Shown piece after piece: positions 40,691-52,215 of a stretch of 64,000 nucleotides of DNA; within the stretch, counting starts at the first letter, position 1; every line of letters begins with the position of its first letter. The notes under the pieces are model-generated. The model made no database searches. It was not told the origin of the DNA and saw nothing but the letters and a program-made list of their open reading frames with translations. This stretch comes from Peribacillus simplex. Its GTDB lineage: Bacteria; Bacillota; Bacilli; Bacillales; DSM-1321. The stretch spans positions 744,001 to 808,000 of the forward strand of contig NZ_FTMX01000001.1 of assembly GCF_900156045.1 (NCBI RefSeq). The letters run 5' to 3'. Both the position numbers and the translations under genes were made by a program.

Positions 40691-40716
40691 TGAAACCTTT
40701 TTCATATACATACGTA
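40691..40716 (+). promoter_or_regulatory. SigW-type promoter of yqeZ-floA-yqfB
   Basis: TGAAAC (40691-40696) and CGTA (40713-40716) with exactly 16 bases between, the ECF SigW consensus. In B. subtilis the same operon is in the SigW cell-envelope stress regulon. The remaining leader to 40852 has no further signal that I can support. Confidence 0.88.
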
Positions 40717-40852
40717 ATAACTAAAGAACAGAGTAAAGGGTTGCTTCATTTGCTCCTTATTCGAATTTTAGTTGCGTGCTGAATTTACTGGTAGGTTTTC
40801 CTCTGAACATGGAGGCGCTTACCGCGTTTAATACGGGAAAGGGGGCGTTCCG

Positions 40853-42178
40853 TTGAAAATTTGGCGTTATTTATCTGTACTCTTATTTGGATTGCTGTTC
40901 ACCATGTCTTCTTTTGGGGGGGCGACGGCATCTGCAAACGAAAAGATCGTTTACCATGTTCCAATTGAAGAAACGGTGGAAAAGGGACTCTCGGCCTTTT
41001 TGGAACGCGCGCTGACCACTGCTGAGGCAGCTGATGCAGATCTTGTCGTTTTCGAGGTGAATACCCCTGGAGGTGCTGTGGATGCAGCAGGGGAAATTGC
41101 AAAGTTACTGTCGGATTCACCAATCAAGACAGTTGCCTACGTCAATAACAGGGCTTTATCTGCAGGTGCATACATTTCTCTAAGTGCAGATGAAATCTAT
41201 ATGGTTCCGAGTGCCACCATGGGATCTGCGGCAGTGATAGATTCAGCGGGGAATGCCGCAGGTAAGAAAGCGCAATCTTATTGGTTAGCTGCCATGAAGA
41301 CTGCTGCAGAACAAAATGGACGTGACCCCATATACGCCCAGGCGATGGCGGATGTTGACATCGATCTACCCGAATATGGAGCGGAAAAAGGGAAGTTGCT
41401 GACATTTACAGCTGAACAGGCAAAAAAGGCTGGATATAGTGAAGGCACCGTCTCTGGGAAAGCGGAGCTGTATAGTATACTTGGAGTTGAGGATGCTGAT
41501 ATTCGGTCAATCGAAGAAAGCTTTCCTGAGAAACTTGCCCGCTTTTTGACCAACCCGATCGTCGTTCCGATTTTGTTAACGATAGCGGGAATCGGGATTG
41601 TGATGGAATTGTTTTCACCCGGTTTTGGAATTCCGGGGGTCATTGGAATCACCAGCCTTATTTTATTCTTCTATGGTCATCTTGTCGCCGGTATCACCGG
41701 ATACGAATCGTTAGCGATGTTCATCATCGGGGTCATTCTCGTACTAATTGAATTTTTTATCCCAGGGGGGATCATCGGGCTGCTCGGATTTACAGCGATA
41801 GTGGGGAGTTTATTCCTCGCAACAGGTGATCCGGTCCATATGACGATATCCTTGCTAATTGCGGTCACCGTATCCATTTTGGTATTCATCCTACTTGTAA
41901 AGGTGTTTGGAAAACAGATGAAATTTTTCAGGAAAATGATATTAACCGATGCAACAAAAACGGAACAAGGATATGTCAGCAATCCGAATCGTTTGGATTT
42001 ATTAGGTGTAGAAGGGAAGGCCCTTACAGATTTGAGGCCTTCAGGAACAGCTTTGGTCAAAGAAGAAAGAGTGGATGTCGTGACCGAGGGAAGCTTTATT
42101 TCCAAAGGTTCGACAATCATCATCATTAAAGTTGAAGGATCAAGGGTAGTCGTCCGGGAAATTCCGGATTCAAATTAA
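40853..42178 (+). CDS. yqeZ: NfeD-type membrane serine protease YqeZ
   Basis: 441 residues, TTG start 10 bases after AAAGGGGG. Signal peptide or anchor (about 1-27), a ClpP-like domain (residues 30-215) with VNTPGGAVDAAG and the catalytic Ser in NRALSAGAYISLSADE, then four membrane helices and a C-terminal NfeD beta-barrel (VEGKALTDLRPSGTALVKEERVDVV in outline). Partner of the flotillin FloA encoded next, in membrane-domain organisation and envelope stress. Confidence 0.93.
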   Translation: MKIWRYLSVLLFGLLFTMSSFGGATASANEKIVYHVPIEETVEKGLSAFLERALTTAEAADADLVVFEVNTPGGAVDAAGEIAKLLSDSPIKTVAYVNNRALSAGAYISLSADEIYMVPSATMGSAAVIDSAGNAAGKKAQSYWLAAMKTAAEQNGRDPIYAQAMADVDIDLPEYGAEKGKLLTFTAEQAKKAGYSEGTVSGKAELYSILGVEDADIRSIEESFPEKLARFLTNPIVVPILLTIAGIGIVMELFSPGFGIPGVIGITSLILFFYGHLVAGITGYESLAMFIIGVILVLIEFFIPGGIIGLLGFTAIVGSLFLATGDPVHMTISLLIAVTVSILVFILLVKVFGKQMKFFRKMILTDATKTEQGYVSNPNRLDLLGVEGKALTDLRPSGTALVKEERVDVVTEGSFISKGSTIIIIKVEGSRVVVREIPDSN

Positions 42179-42210
42179 AATTAAAAGATACAGGAAGGAT
42201 GAATCATTAA

Positions 42211-43218
42211 GTGATAACTTCAGGAACGATATTTATTGTACTGGCAGTGATTGCTGCCATCATCGTATTGGCAGTGTTTTTCACATTCGTACCAGTAATG
42301 TTATGGATTTCCGCTTTAGCGGCAGGAGTCAAAATCAGTATATTTACATTAGTTGGGATGAGGCTTCGCCGTGTTATACCAAGCAGGGTCGTCAACCCGC
42401 TTATCAAGGCCCATAAGGCTGGAATCAATGTTTCAACGAATCAATTGGAGAGCCATTACCTTGCAGGCGGTAATGTCGATCGAGTGGTGAATGCATTAAT
42501 TGCTGCAGAACGTGCCAATATCGTGCTGCCTTTCGAACGGGGTGCAGCCATTGATCTTGCAGGCCGTGATGTACTGGAAGCCGTTCAAATGAGCGTTAAC
42601 CCGAAAGTGATCGAAACTCCGTTCATCTCTGGTGTGGCGATGAATGGTATTGAAGTGAAAGCGAAGGCAAGGATAACGGTCCGGGCCAATATTGAACGCC
42701 TGGTCGGTGGTGCCGGTGAAGAGACGATCATTGCCCGTGTAGGTGAAGGGATCGTATCGACGATCGGTGCTTCGAAAATGCATACGGATGTACTTGAGAA
42801 CCCCGATTTGATTTCAAGAACGGTTTTATCGAAAGGATTGGATTCAGGAACGGCATTCGAAATTCTTTCCATTGATATCGCTGAAGTGGATATCGGAAAA
42901 AATATCGGGGCCATATTACAAACGGACCAAGCCGAAGCTGATAAGAAAATAGCCCAGGCAAAGGCCGAAGAACGCCGTGCGATGGCTGTTGCACTTGAAC
43001 AGGAAATGGTTGCCCGTGTTCAGGAAATGAGAGCGAAGGTTGTTCAATCCGAAGCGGAGGTTCCATTGGCCATGGCCGATGCACTGAAAAGCGGAAACAT
43101 TGGAGTGATGGATTATATGAATATCCAAAATATCACGGCCGATACGGATATGCGCGATTCCATCAGTAAAATTTCAGACAATCCAAAAGATAACAACAAT
43201 AACCATAATAATAATTAG
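42211..43218 (+). CDS. floA: Flotillin-like protein FloA
   Basis: 335 residues, GTG start. N-terminal hydrophobic hairpin anchor (about 5-45), a SPFH-like domain, then an Ala/Glu-rich coiled coil ([20 protein letters not shown]) and an Asn-rich end. Scaffolds functional membrane microdomains. Called YqfA in B. subtilis, where it lies in the same SigW operon. Confidence 0.96.
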   Translation: MITSGTIFIVLAVIAAIIVLAVFFTFVPVMLWISALAAGVKISIFTLVGMRLRRVIPSRVVNPLIKAHKAGINVSTNQLESHYLAGGNVDRVVNALIAAERANIVLPFERGAAIDLAGRDVLEAVQMSVNPKVIETPFISGVAMNGIEVKAKARITVRANIERLVGGAGEETIIARVGEGIVSTIGASKMHTDVLENPDLISRTVLSKGLDSGTAFEILSIDIAEVDIGKNIGAILQTDQAEADKKIAQAKAEERRAMAVALEQEMVARVQEMRAKVVQSEAEVPLAMADALKSGNIGVMDYMNIQNITADTDMRDSISKISDNPKDNNNNHNNN

Positions 43219-43240
43219 GTCAGGGAAGGAAGGTCTTTAA

Positions 43241-43744
43241 ATGGGAGATTTTATTGATTTCTTTCTCCAGAACCCATTCCTTATCATTGTCTTGATCGGT
43301 ATTTTAACGTCCATGTTGGGAAAGAAAAAGCAGCATCAGCAACATGATGATCCTAACGTGCCTCCGAAAAAGAAATGGCAGGAGGTCATGCGGGAGCTTC
43401 AAGGTGAAATGCAGCAAGGGAATCCGCAGCAAAGGCCTGCCCCTGCTCCCGTAAGGAAAGTCGAACAGCAGGAAGCTCAGGCTGTTGAAGTGATCGATGA
43501 GACGACGAACGAAGCGAACAAAAGGATCGCGGAGCTTAGAAGGCTTCAGCAGAAGTACGATCAGGAGCGTTTATATCAAAAAGCGAAGGCGGATCAGCTT
43601 ACATCGACTATTTCTGATAATAACAGTCCGGTCTATCGCAAAGGGCCGTCTTTTGGTAAAAAGCAGCTGATTGATGGCATCATCATGTCAGAAGTGCTGG
43701 GACCGCCAAGGGCGAAGAGAAGTCTTCAGAGGTCCAGAAGGTGA
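43241..43744 (+). CDS. yqfB: Third gene of the floA operon, YqfB-like
   Basis: 167 residues: one N-terminal membrane helix (about 6-24), then a Lys/Gln/Pro-rich hydrophilic region (QQGNPQQRPAPAP), a charged coiled coil (EANKRIAELRRLQQKY) and a basic end. The name rests on position after floA; sequence similarity to B. subtilis YqfB could not be tested. AAGGAAGG site 23 bases after floA. Function unknown. Confidence 0.65.
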   Translation: MGDFIDFFLQNPFLIIVLIGILTSMLGKKKQHQQHDDPNVPPKKKWQEVMRELQGEMQQGNPQQRPAPAPVRKVEQQEAQAVEVIDETTNEANKRIAELRRLQQKYDQERLYQKAKADQLTSTISDNNSPVYRKGPSFGKKQLIDGIIMSEVLGPPRAKRSLQRSRR

Positions 43745-43824
43745 TTCAAAGCCCCGTACTTTTTATGCCCGTCATTACATGTGCATAAAAAAATAGACTT
43801 TCATTCACTTATAATTTTGTGCTA

Positions 43825-43871
43825 GAACCCTCTTTCATTTCATACATTGAGATGAAAGGGGGTTCTTTTTT
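43825..43871 (+). terminator. Terminator-like hairpin that contains the yqfC ribosome site
   Basis: GAACCCTCTTTCAT pairs with ATGAAAGGGGGTTC and a T6 run ends directly at the yqfC ATG. The right arm carries AAAGGGGG, the only ribosome site for yqfC. The loop contains CATACATT (43841-43848), which matches the SigE -10 consensus. Confidence 0.8.
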
Positions 43872-44156
43872 ATGGCACGCAATTGGGGAAAAAAAGTGAA
43901 ACAGCTTATGACCAAAACAATGGACCTTCCGCAAGATGTCATGATGGACCTGCCGCGAATTACAATGATCGGACAATTACATATTTATATTGAAAACCAT
44001 CGTGGCTTATTGGCTTTTACAGACAGCGAAGTACGATTGATGCTAAAAAATGGGCAGTTGCTGATAAAGGGAAATGCCTTTGTCATAAAGACGATTTTGC
44101 CGGAAGAAATCATGCTCGAAGGCAAAATCGATAAGGTCTATTTTATCAATGAATGA
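43872..44156 (+). CDS. yqfC: Sporulation protein YqfC
   Basis: 94 residues, YabP/YqfC family: MARNWGKKVKQLMTKTMDLPQDVMM in outline, ITMIGQLHIYIENHRGLLAF and a final EGKIDKVYFINE. In B. subtilis it belongs to the SigE mother-cell regulon with yqfD. The start abuts the T-run of an upstream hairpin whose arm hides its ribosome site. It precedes yqfD by 15 bases. Confidence 0.92.
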   Translation: MARNWGKKVKQLMTKTMDLPQDVMMDLPRITMIGQLHIYIENHRGLLAFTDSEVRLMLKNGQLLIKGNAFVIKTILPEEIMLEGKIDKVYFINE

Positions 44157-44171
44157 TCCCGGGAGGTCTCC

Positions 44172-45359
44172 ATGAAAAACCAATGGACAAACTATTATAC
44201 AGGCTATGTAAAGGTGAAGGCTTATGGCAAAGGTGCAGAACGGCTGATTAATATGCTGACGAGAAGGGGGCTTCATATCTGGGATGTGAAGCGTGTCGGA
44301 AGTGAAGCCCTGATTTTCCATATGGATATCAGGGATATCCCCAAACTACGTCAGGTCATGCGTAAGAGCGATTGTAAAGTAAAGTTCATGCAGGGAAAGG
44401 GTTTCCCTTTCCTAATGAAGAGAGTCATGAAAAACAGCGGGTTTTTAGCGGGGATGATCGCTTTCCTGCTCTGCATATTTGTTCTTTCCAATATGGTATG
44501 GGGCATCGAGGTTCAAGATGCCAAACCGGCAACCGAGCATGCCATCCGGAAAGAATTGGACAAGATGGGCGTGAAGATCGGGAAAGTGCAATTCTTTGTT
44601 GATGATGTGGATACGATTCAGCGTAAGCTGTCGGACCGGATTGGTGCATTGACATGGGTAGGGGTTGAGCTTAAGGGAACGACATACCATTTTCGGGTTG
44701 TAGAAAAACGGCAGCCTAAGGAGGTCGAGAAAACATCTCCGCAAAATTTGGTAGCTTCCAAAAAAGCGATCATCACTGATATGTTCGTTGAAAAGGGACA
44801 ATCTATTGTTAATGTGAATGATTATGTAGGAAAAGGACAGCTTCTTGTTTCAGGATTGATTGGAAAAGAGGATAAACAGGAAATTGTATCCGCACAGGGA
44901 GTAATAAAAGGGAAAACGTGGTATAAAGCGAAAGTGGAAGTTCCGTTAAAAACCAAGTTTTCCGTTTTTAACGGAGATGAAACGACCAGGCACTTTTTGA
45001 AAATGGGGGGCTTTTCCCTTCCGGTATGGGGTTTCAAGGATCCGGGATACGAAAAACAGGAAAAAGAAACGACAGTGAGGCCTTTTCACTTTCTTCAATG
45101 GGAACTTCCCATTTCCTATAAACAAGTGACCTTGAGGAGCAAGGAAGATATTGTACGAAGTTATACGGAAAAAGAAGCGGTGAAGGAAGGCAAGAAAATG
45201 GCCAAAGCAGAATTGAAAAAGCATTTGGAAGAGGAAGATGAAATCGTCGAGGAAAAAATTTTGCACGAAAGCATGGAGAATGGTAAAGTTAAATTATCTA
45301 TACATTACCAAGTTATTGAAGATATAGCGATTGGACAGCCAATCATTCAAGGAGACTAA
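44172..45359 (+). CDS. yqfD: Sporulation protein YqfD
   Basis: 395 residues, YqfD family (conserved only in spore formers). A soluble N-terminal part (VKVKAYGKGAERLINMLTRRGL), a membrane helix near residue 90 (MIAFLLCIFVLSNMVWGI), and a large extracytoplasmic domain. SigE-controlled in B. subtilis; required for efficient sporulation but mechanism unknown. GGGAGGTC site. Confidence 0.93.
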   Translation: MKNQWTNYYTGYVKVKAYGKGAERLINMLTRRGLHIWDVKRVGSEALIFHMDIRDIPKLRQVMRKSDCKVKFMQGKGFPFLMKRVMKNSGFLAGMIAFLLCIFVLSNMVWGIEVQDAKPATEHAIRKELDKMGVKIGKVQFFVDDVDTIQRKLSDRIGALTWVGVELKGTTYHFRVVEKRQPKEVEKTSPQNLVASKKAIITDMFVEKGQSIVNVNDYVGKGQLLVSGLIGKEDKQEIVSAQGVIKGKTWYKAKVEVPLKTKFSVFNGDETTRHFLKMGGFSLPVWGFKDPGYEKQEKETTVRPFHFLQWELPISYKQVTLRSKEDIVRSYTEKEAVKEGKKMAKAELKKHLEEEDEIVEEKILHESMENGKVKLSIHYQVIEDIAIGQPIIQGD

Positions 45360-45362
45360 CGA

Positions 45363-46325
45363 ATGGCAGATGATGTGAAAGTAATTAAGCTAGAAATAGA
45401 ATCACCCAATGAAGCGATCGCATTATTGGGCAATGGAGATTCAAATGTAAAAGTGCTCGAAGAGGAGCTTGGCATTTCCGTCATAACCCGAGGTGAAGCG
45501 GTGAGTGTTGCCGGGGATATCGAGCGGGTAACGATGGGGGAGGAAATCCTCAATGCATTATTGAAAGTGGTCAGAAAAGGAATTGCAATCAGCTCCAGGG
45601 ATGTGCTTTATGCAATTGAATTGGCAAGAAAAGGCACATTGGAGTATTTCGGTGAATTATATGATGAGGAAATCGCTAAAACGGCTAAGGGGAAATCCAT
45701 TAAGGTCAAAACAATCGGGCAAAGATACTATATCCAGGCCATAAAGAAACAGGATCTTGTATTTGGAATTGGGCCTGCCGGAACCGGGAAGACCTACCTT
45801 GCTGTAGTGATGGCCATCAATGCATTGAAAAATGGACATGTTAAACGGATCATCCTGACACGGCCTGCCGTCGAAGCGGGGGAAAGCCTTGGTTTTCTGC
45901 CTGGTGATCTGAAGGAAAAGGTAGATCCTTATCTACGGCCGCTGTATGACGCTCTCCATGACCTTCTAGGGATGGAACAGACGCAAAGGATGATAGAACG
46001 CGGAACGATCGAAATAGCTCCTCTGGCTTATATGAGGGGCCGTACGCTTGAAGATGCCTTTGTCATATTGGATGAAGCCCAGAATACGACGGAAGCCCAA
46101 ATGAAGATGTTCTTGACCCGGCTTGGTTTCGGATCGAAAATGGTCATTACGGGAGATCGGACCCAGATTGACCTTCCGAAAGGGATGAAGTCAGGTCTGG
46201 TCCGGGTAGAAGAGATCTTGAAGAATGTTAAAGGCCTTTCCTTTGTTTATTTTGAACATAGTGATGTAGTAAGACATCCGCTTGTCGCCAAAATCATTAC
46301 TGCTTACGAGCAGGCGAAGTCATAA
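45363..46325 (+). CDS. phoH: PhoH family ATPase
   Basis: 320 residues. N-terminal KH-like part, then a P-loop domain with Walker A GPAGTGKT at 137-144 and Walker B VILDEAQN. Bacterial PhoH proteins are linked to RNA metabolism and phosphate response; the exact reaction is unsettled. It begins 4 bases after yqfD and ends at a strong terminator. Confidence 0.94.
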   Translation: MADDVKVIKLEIESPNEAIALLGNGDSNVKVLEEELGISVITRGEAVSVAGDIERVTMGEEILNALLKVVRKGIAISSRDVLYAIELARKGTLEYFGELYDEEIAKTAKGKSIKVKTIGQRYYIQAIKKQDLVFGIGPAGTGKTYLAVVMAINALKNGHVKRIILTRPAVEAGESLGFLPGDLKEKVDPYLRPLYDALHDLLGMEQTQRMIERGTIEIAPLAYMRGRTLEDAFVILDEAQNTTEAQMKMFLTRLGFGSKMVITGDRTQIDLPKGMKSGLVRVEEILKNVKGLSFVYFEHSDVVRHPLVAKIITAYEQAKS

Positions 46326-46326
46326 G

Positions 46327-46359
46327 AAAAAATCCGCCATTTCAATCGGCGGATTTTTC
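46327..46359 (+). terminator. Intrinsic terminator after phoH
   Basis: AAAATCCGCC / GGCGGATTTT stem, 9-base loop, T-run. Confidence 0.9.
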
Positions 46360-46503
46360 GTGATGTGTCTAAATGACAAACTTTATAGGGAAAAAGTGGA
46401 TATGAAGCTTCATTTATCAATACGAAGGTGAAAATTCACATGAAAACTGTTATGATTTTACATATCTAGAATAATAAACATCATTTTTTTAGGAGGACCT
46501 TCC

Positions 46504-48666
46504 TTGAATCGTATCCAGAAATTTTTCACTCAAATAAAAGGGCTGTTGGTCCATCGCTTTTTTCAAGTGCTTTTGTTCATCATACTTGGTTTGTTTGCGT
46601 ATGGGTTAATGTTCTCCAATGTTAAGCCGGAAAGGGTCCAGGTAGAGCTTTTTAAGCCTGCGGAACAAACAATCCGTTCAACCAAGACTGTGGAAGATAC
46701 CTATAAGACGGAACAGGAAAAAGAAGAGATTTCAAAACAGGTGGCGGATGTTTATTCTTTAAAAAAGGAATATGCCAAAAATAAAGTCGATCTGATCTCA
46801 TCCATTTTCGATTCAGCAATAGAAGTGAATAAAGAAACGGACCCCGATGAAGATCATAAAGAAGATGAAGAAAAAGAGCCCGTAAAGACGGATGCTCAAA
46901 AAGTTTCCATATTAAAAGAAAAATTGACTGATGAAGTGAATAAAAATATCGAGGAATCCGTTTTCCTGGCATTAGTGCAGGCGGAAGAAGATGAGTTGAA
47001 AATAGCGAAGGATTCAACCATTACAGCCGTGAATAATGTGATGAGCTCCCGGATTGCTGCAAGTGACGTCGAAAATGCCAAGAAGAAGGTTGTAGAGGAA
47101 TTGGGTTACATGAGCATTAGTGGCGATATGAAAAAAGCCTCCACTTCCCTTGCACGTACGGCAATCATTCAGAATGTTTTTTTTGATAAGGACAAAACCG
47201 AGGAACAGCGAAGGAAAGCGGTTGAAAGCGTGGAGCCAATCAGGATCCTTCAAGGTCAAATCATCGTTGAAGAAAATCAATTGGTGGACAGGGATGTATA
47301 TAGGCAGCTTGAACTGGCAGGCTTCTTAAATACGGAGTCTACCATTTACCCGTATATCGGCCTGCTGTTATTCATATTCCTGACTTTTGCCGCTTTTTAT
47401 TACTATTTCTACTATTCCATATCCAAAAAGGATAACAAGTACAATCAGTTATTGATCTTCAGTCTTGTCTTTATCCTTTCAATGGTTACCATGAAAACGG
47501 TCAGCATTCTGGCAGACCTGAAGAACTCGAACTTGGAATACATTTTCCCGGGTGCCATGGCGGCGATGCTCATCAAGATATTATTGAATGATAAGTTAGC
47601 GGTGGCAATGATCATATTGTTAGGTTCGTATGGTACGATTATATTTAATGGTGATACACCTGGAAATCTGGATTTCTCGATGGGGCTTTATATCATTTTC
47701 GGGGGATTGACGGCAATCATCATTCTATCCAGGCCAAATTTCAAATCAAAGGTGCTGGTAGCGGGGCTGCTATTGGCTTTAATCAATATGGCATTCGTTT
47801 TTTCGCTCATCTTTATTATGGACAGCCATTATACTAGAATGGAGTACTTGTATTATGCTGCTGCTGCCATAGGTTCTGGGGTGGGTTCAGCCGTTTTGAC
47901 AATGGGCCTGCTACCGTTTTTCGAGGCAGGTTTCGGGATCTTATCATCGATTAAGCTAATCGAGCTCGCGAATCCCAATCATCCGTTATTGCGGAGGATC
48001 TTGATTGAGGCACCGGGGACATATCATCACAGTGTAATGGTCGCCAACTTGGCGGAATCCGCTTGTGAAGCCATCGGGTCGAATGGATTGCTGGCAAGGG
48101 TGGGCAGCTATTATCATGATATCGGTAAAACGAAGCGGCCGCACTTCTTCATCGAAAATCAGATGAATGAAGAGAACCCGCATGATCGCCTGCCGCCGGA
48201 AACGAGCAGGGATATCATCATTGCCCATGCCGTAGATGGCGGGGAGATGCTGCGCAGTCACAAATTCCCGAAAGAGATTGTGGATATTGCAGAGCAGCAT
48301 CACGGTACTACTTTATTGAAGTTTTTCTACCATAAGGCAAAGAAACAGGATGAGTCCACACTTGAAGCGGCCTATCGATATCCCGGACCGAGGGCGATAA
48401 TGAAGGAAGTAGCCGTCATCGGCATAGCCGATAGTGTTGAAGCTGCAGTGAGATCGATGAAGCACCCAACTCCGGAGAAGATTGAAGAGCTGGTAAGTTT
48501 CATCATTCAGGACAGGATTTCTGATGGTCAATTTGATGAATGTGACATTACTATGAGAGAATTGAGTATCGTGAAGCATTCCTTATGTGAATCGCTGAAT
48601 GGTATCTTCCACTCCAGGATTGAATATCCGGAGCCGGATAAATTAGGACAGAAGGTGAAAGAATGA
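46504..48666 (+). CDS. pgpH: Cyclic-di-AMP phosphodiesterase PgpH (7TM-HD)
   Basis: 720 residues, TTG start after AGGAGGACC. N-terminal helix (about 17-38), a Glu/Lys-rich extracellular 7TMR-HD domain (residues 45-280), seven membrane helices (about 285-490) and a cytoplasmic HD domain with [24 protein letters not shown] and EQHHGTT carrying the metal-site residues. Hydrolyses c-di-AMP to pApA. YqfF in B. subtilis; overlaps ybeY by four bases. Confidence 0.95.
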   Translation: MNRIQKFFTQIKGLLVHRFFQVLLFIILGLFAYGLMFSNVKPERVQVELFKPAEQTIRSTKTVEDTYKTEQEKEEISKQVADVYSLKKEYAKNKVDLISSIFDSAIEVNKETDPDEDHKEDEEKEPVKTDAQKVSILKEKLTDEVNKNIEESVFLALVQAEEDELKIAKDSTITAVNNVMSSRIAASDVENAKKKVVEELGYMSISGDMKKASTSLARTAIIQNVFFDKDKTEEQRRKAVESVEPIRILQGQIIVEENQLVDRDVYRQLELAGFLNTESTIYPYIGLLLFIFLTFAAFYYYFYYSISKKDNKYNQLLIFSLVFILSMVTMKTVSILADLKNSNLEYIFPGAMAAMLIKILLNDKLAVAMIILLGSYGTIIFNGDTPGNLDFSMGLYIIFGGLTAIIILSRPNFKSKVLVAGLLLALINMAFVFSLIFIMDSHYTRMEYLYYAAAAIGSGVGSAVLTMGLLPFFEAGFGILSSIKLIELANPNHPLLRRILIEAPGTYHHSVMVANLAESACEAIGSNGLLARVGSYYHDIGKTKRPHFFIENQMNEENPHDRLPPETSRDIIIAHAVDGGEMLRSHKFPKEIVDIAEQHHGTTLLKFFYHKAKKQDESTLEAAYRYPGPRAIMKEVAVIGIADSVEAAVRSMKHPTPEKIEELVSFIIQDRISDGQFDECDITMRELSIVKHSLCESLNGIFHSRIEYPEPDKLGQKVKE

Positions 48667-49139
48667 TTTTAGCTATCGATTTAATGGATGAAACGAATGA
48701 AGTAACGGAGGAAGCCCAGCGGCTTGTTGAAAGCATTCTGCAATTTGCGGCAAGAAAAGAAAATATTGAAAAAGACACCGAGCTGTCCGTTACATTTGTA
48801 GACAATGATAGGATTCGGGAAATCAATAAAGAATATCGACATAAAGATTCAGCTACAGATGTCATTTCTTTTGCTCTTGAAGAAATGGGAGAAGATGAAG
48901 TGGAAATTGTCGGAGCGGAAATGCCACGCATGTTAGGGGATATCATCATTTCCATTGAACGCACGAAAGAGCAGGCTGAAGAATATGGACATTCTTTTGA
49001 CCGGGAACTAGGATTTTTAGCACTGCATGGTTTTCTGCATTTATTAGGATTCGACCACATGAATGAAGAAGATGAAAAAGTGATGTTCACTAAACAAAAG
49101 GAGATCTTGGAAGAATATGGACTTTCAAGAGAAGGATAA
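48663..49139 (+). CDS. ybeY: rRNA maturation endoribonuclease YbeY
   Basis: 158-residue single-strand RNase for 16S rRNA 3' maturation and ribosome quality control. The zinc motif [11 protein letters not shown] (HxxxHxxGxDH) is intact, preceded by [23 protein letters not shown] within the pgpH end is the ribosome site. Overlaps dgkA by 23 bases in another frame. Confidence 0.97.
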   Translation: MILAIDLMDETNEVTEEAQRLVESILQFAARKENIEKDTELSVTFVDNDRIREINKEYRHKDSATDVISFALEEMGEDEVEIVGAEMPRMLGDIIISIERTKEQAEEYGHSFDRELGFLALHGFLHLLGFDHMNEEDEKVMFTKQKEILEEYGLSREG

Positions 49140-49494
49140 AAAAAGGTATCCTTTATTAAAAAGTTTCTCTTTTGCCTGTCAGGGTATTTTGGAGGCTGTT
49201 CGGACTGAACGCAATATCAAGATTCATTTCGCGTTAACGGCAATCGTCGTATTCTTTGGCTGGTACTTCTCATTGAATGGGATGGAGTGGCTTTTCATCT
49301 TGGCGGCCATAACCGGTACGATTACGTTGGAGCTCGTTAATTCAGCGATTGAAAGGGTAGTGGACCTGGTAACGGATCAAATCCATCCGCTTGCCAAGCA
49401 GGCAAAAGATATTGCAGCCGGAGCTGTATTCATATATGCTATATTTTCTATAATAGTTGGATTGATTATCTTTTTGCCCAAGTTTGGCCTGTAG
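49117..49494 (+). CDS. dgkA: Diacylglycerol/undecaprenol kinase DgkA
   Basis: 125-residue membrane kinase with three helices; in B. subtilis the enzyme prefers undecaprenol, so it probably recycles the cell-wall lipid carrier. The conserved catalytic segment is [14 protein letters not shown]. Begins inside the end of ybeY (AAGGAGATC site), so translation is coupled. Confidence 0.95.
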   Translation: MDFQEKDKKRYPLLKSFSFACQGILEAVRTERNIKIHFALTAIVVFFGWYFSLNGMEWLFILAAITGTITLELVNSAIERVVDLVTDQIHPLAKQAKDIAAGAVFIYAIFSIIVGLIIFLPKFGL

Positions 49495-50854
<1,360 letters not shown>

Positions 50855-50953
50855 TTAACAAAATTTACGCGTCATGAAAGTTCGGAAAACGGTCAAGCTA
50901 ACCATATGGTCGGATATTCATATTGCTAGTTAAAAATGAAAGGTGGGCTTTAT

Positions 50954-51097
50954 ATGTTGGATTTTACCTGGGAGTTATTTACTGAAACGGGTAATGTGGA
51001 CACCTATTTGCTGTTTAAGGAGATAGAAGTCGAGAGACAGGAAAGACACTTGGTATTGAATGATGAGCTAGCAGAAATTGATTTTCCTGTTTCATAG
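50954..51097 (+). CDS. yqzL: YqzL family small protein
   Basis: 47 residues, MLDFTWELFTETGNVDTYLLFKE in outline, ending AEIDFPVS; both ends match B. subtilis YqzL, which also sits between era and recO. AAAGGTGGG precedes the ATG. Acidic, no membrane segment, function unknown. Confidence 0.9.
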   Translation: MLDFTWELFTETGNVDTYLLFKEIEVERQERHLVLNDELAEIDFPVS

Positions 51098-51130
51098 GTT
51101 AGCCTTGGCGAGCATGGGTGGTGTCTTGGT

Positions 51131-51883
51131 ATGCTCCAAAAATGTGAAGGCATTGTCATAAGGCGAACTGCATATGGAGAAAATAACAAAATCATTACTA
51201 TATATACCCGCGAGCTAGGAAAAATAGGCGTTATGGCCAGAGGAGCCAGTAAACCTAACAGCAGGCTTTCAGCCGTTACACAGCTTTTTTGCTCCGGGTA
51301 TTTTCTTGTAACCACATCAACGGGACTTGGTAGTCTTCAGCAAGGCGAAATGGTCGATTCACTCCGTTTCATAAGGGAGGATCTTTTTGCCACTGCTTAT
51401 GCTTCATATATTGTTGAATTGCTTGATAAAAGCGTCGAGGATAAGAAACCGAATCCATATTTGTATGAATTGCTTTCGCAAACCTTGCATTACATAAACG
51501 AGGAATATGACGCAGAGGTTTTGACATTCATTTTTGAAATGAAGATGCTGCCCGTCAATGGGATTAACCCTGTACTGAATCAGTGTGCTGTATGTGGTGA
51601 AACGGAAGGGGAATTCTCCTTCTCGCTTCGGGAAGCGGGTTTTATCTGTCACCGCTGTCTGGGGAAAGACCCTTATCATTATAAAATTTCACCTGCAGCC
51701 GTCAAATTGCTTCGAATCTTTTATTATTTCGATTTATCAAGGCTCGGAAACATTTCCGTAAAGCCTGAAACGAAAAAAGAACTTCGGAAGATCATCGATG
51801 CATATTATGAGGAATATTCCGGTCTGCATTTGAAATCAAAAAAGTTCCTGAAACAGATTGATACGATGAAAGATATGTTTTAG
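51131..51883 (+). CDS. recO: DNA repair protein RecO
   Basis: 250 residues: N-terminal OB fold ([21 protein letters not shown]), helical middle and a zinc finger ([11 protein letters not shown] ... CHRC). Loads RecA onto SSB-coated DNA with RecR. The start is weakly marked (GGTGTCTTGGT), but the protein start matches B. subtilis. Confidence 0.95.
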   Translation: MLQKCEGIVIRRTAYGENNKIITIYTRELGKIGVMARGASKPNSRLSAVTQLFCSGYFLVTTSTGLGSLQQGEMVDSLRFIREDLFATAYASYIVELLDKSVEDKKPNPYLYELLSQTLHYINEEYDAEVLTFIFEMKMLPVNGINPVLNQCAVCGETEGEFSFSLREAGFICHRCLGKDPYHYKISPAAVKLLRIFYYFDLSRLGNISVKPETKKELRKIIDAYYEEYSGLHLKSKKFLKQIDTMKDMF

Positions 51884-51893
51884 GATCTGACTA

Positions 51894-51922
51894 TTGACAT
51901 TCCATGCTAGTTTGTATAAAAT
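51894..51922 (+). promoter_or_regulatory. SigA-type promoter of the glyQS leader
   Basis: TTGACA (51894-51899), 17 bases, TAAAAT (51917-51922), directly after the recO stop. Confidence 0.75.
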
Positions 51923-51929
51923 TCTAATC

Positions 51930-52147
51930 ATCAAAATAAGAAGATTGCGTTGATGGAAAAGAGTATCTGTCATTCTCCATAAAAAGCGAACCCGGGACGG
52001 TGGAAGCCGGGATATGGATTTACAGGGAAGGGCGTTTCCGGAGCATGTAGCTTTGAAAAGAGGCCGTTTTATAAACGGCAATTAGGGTGGAACCGCGGGT
52101 ATACTCTCGTCCCTATGCATTTCGCATAGGGACGGGAGTTTTTTGTT
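51930..52147 (+). ncRNA. T-box riboswitch (tRNA-Gly) controlling glyQS
   Basis: The T-box core AGGGTGGAACCGCGGGT is at 52084-52100, followed by a terminator (CTCTCGTCCCTATGC / GCATAGGGACGGGAG, T6). In the TGGN position the sequence is TGGA (52088-52091), complementary to a tRNA ending UCCA, which fits the U73 discriminator of tRNA-Gly. Uncharged tRNA-Gly would favour the antiterminator and glyQS expression. I could not place the specifier codon with certainty. Confidence 0.92.
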
Positions 52148-52215
52148 TGCCAAAATGTAATGGGTTCCAATCCTTAATTTTAAAAAGAGCCGTTTAAATA
52201 ATCTGGAGGTGTACG

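Noticed and set aside
40594-40782. 62-codon ORF before yqeZ
   Set aside because: Overlaps the yqeY terminator and the SigW promoter, with no ribosome site.
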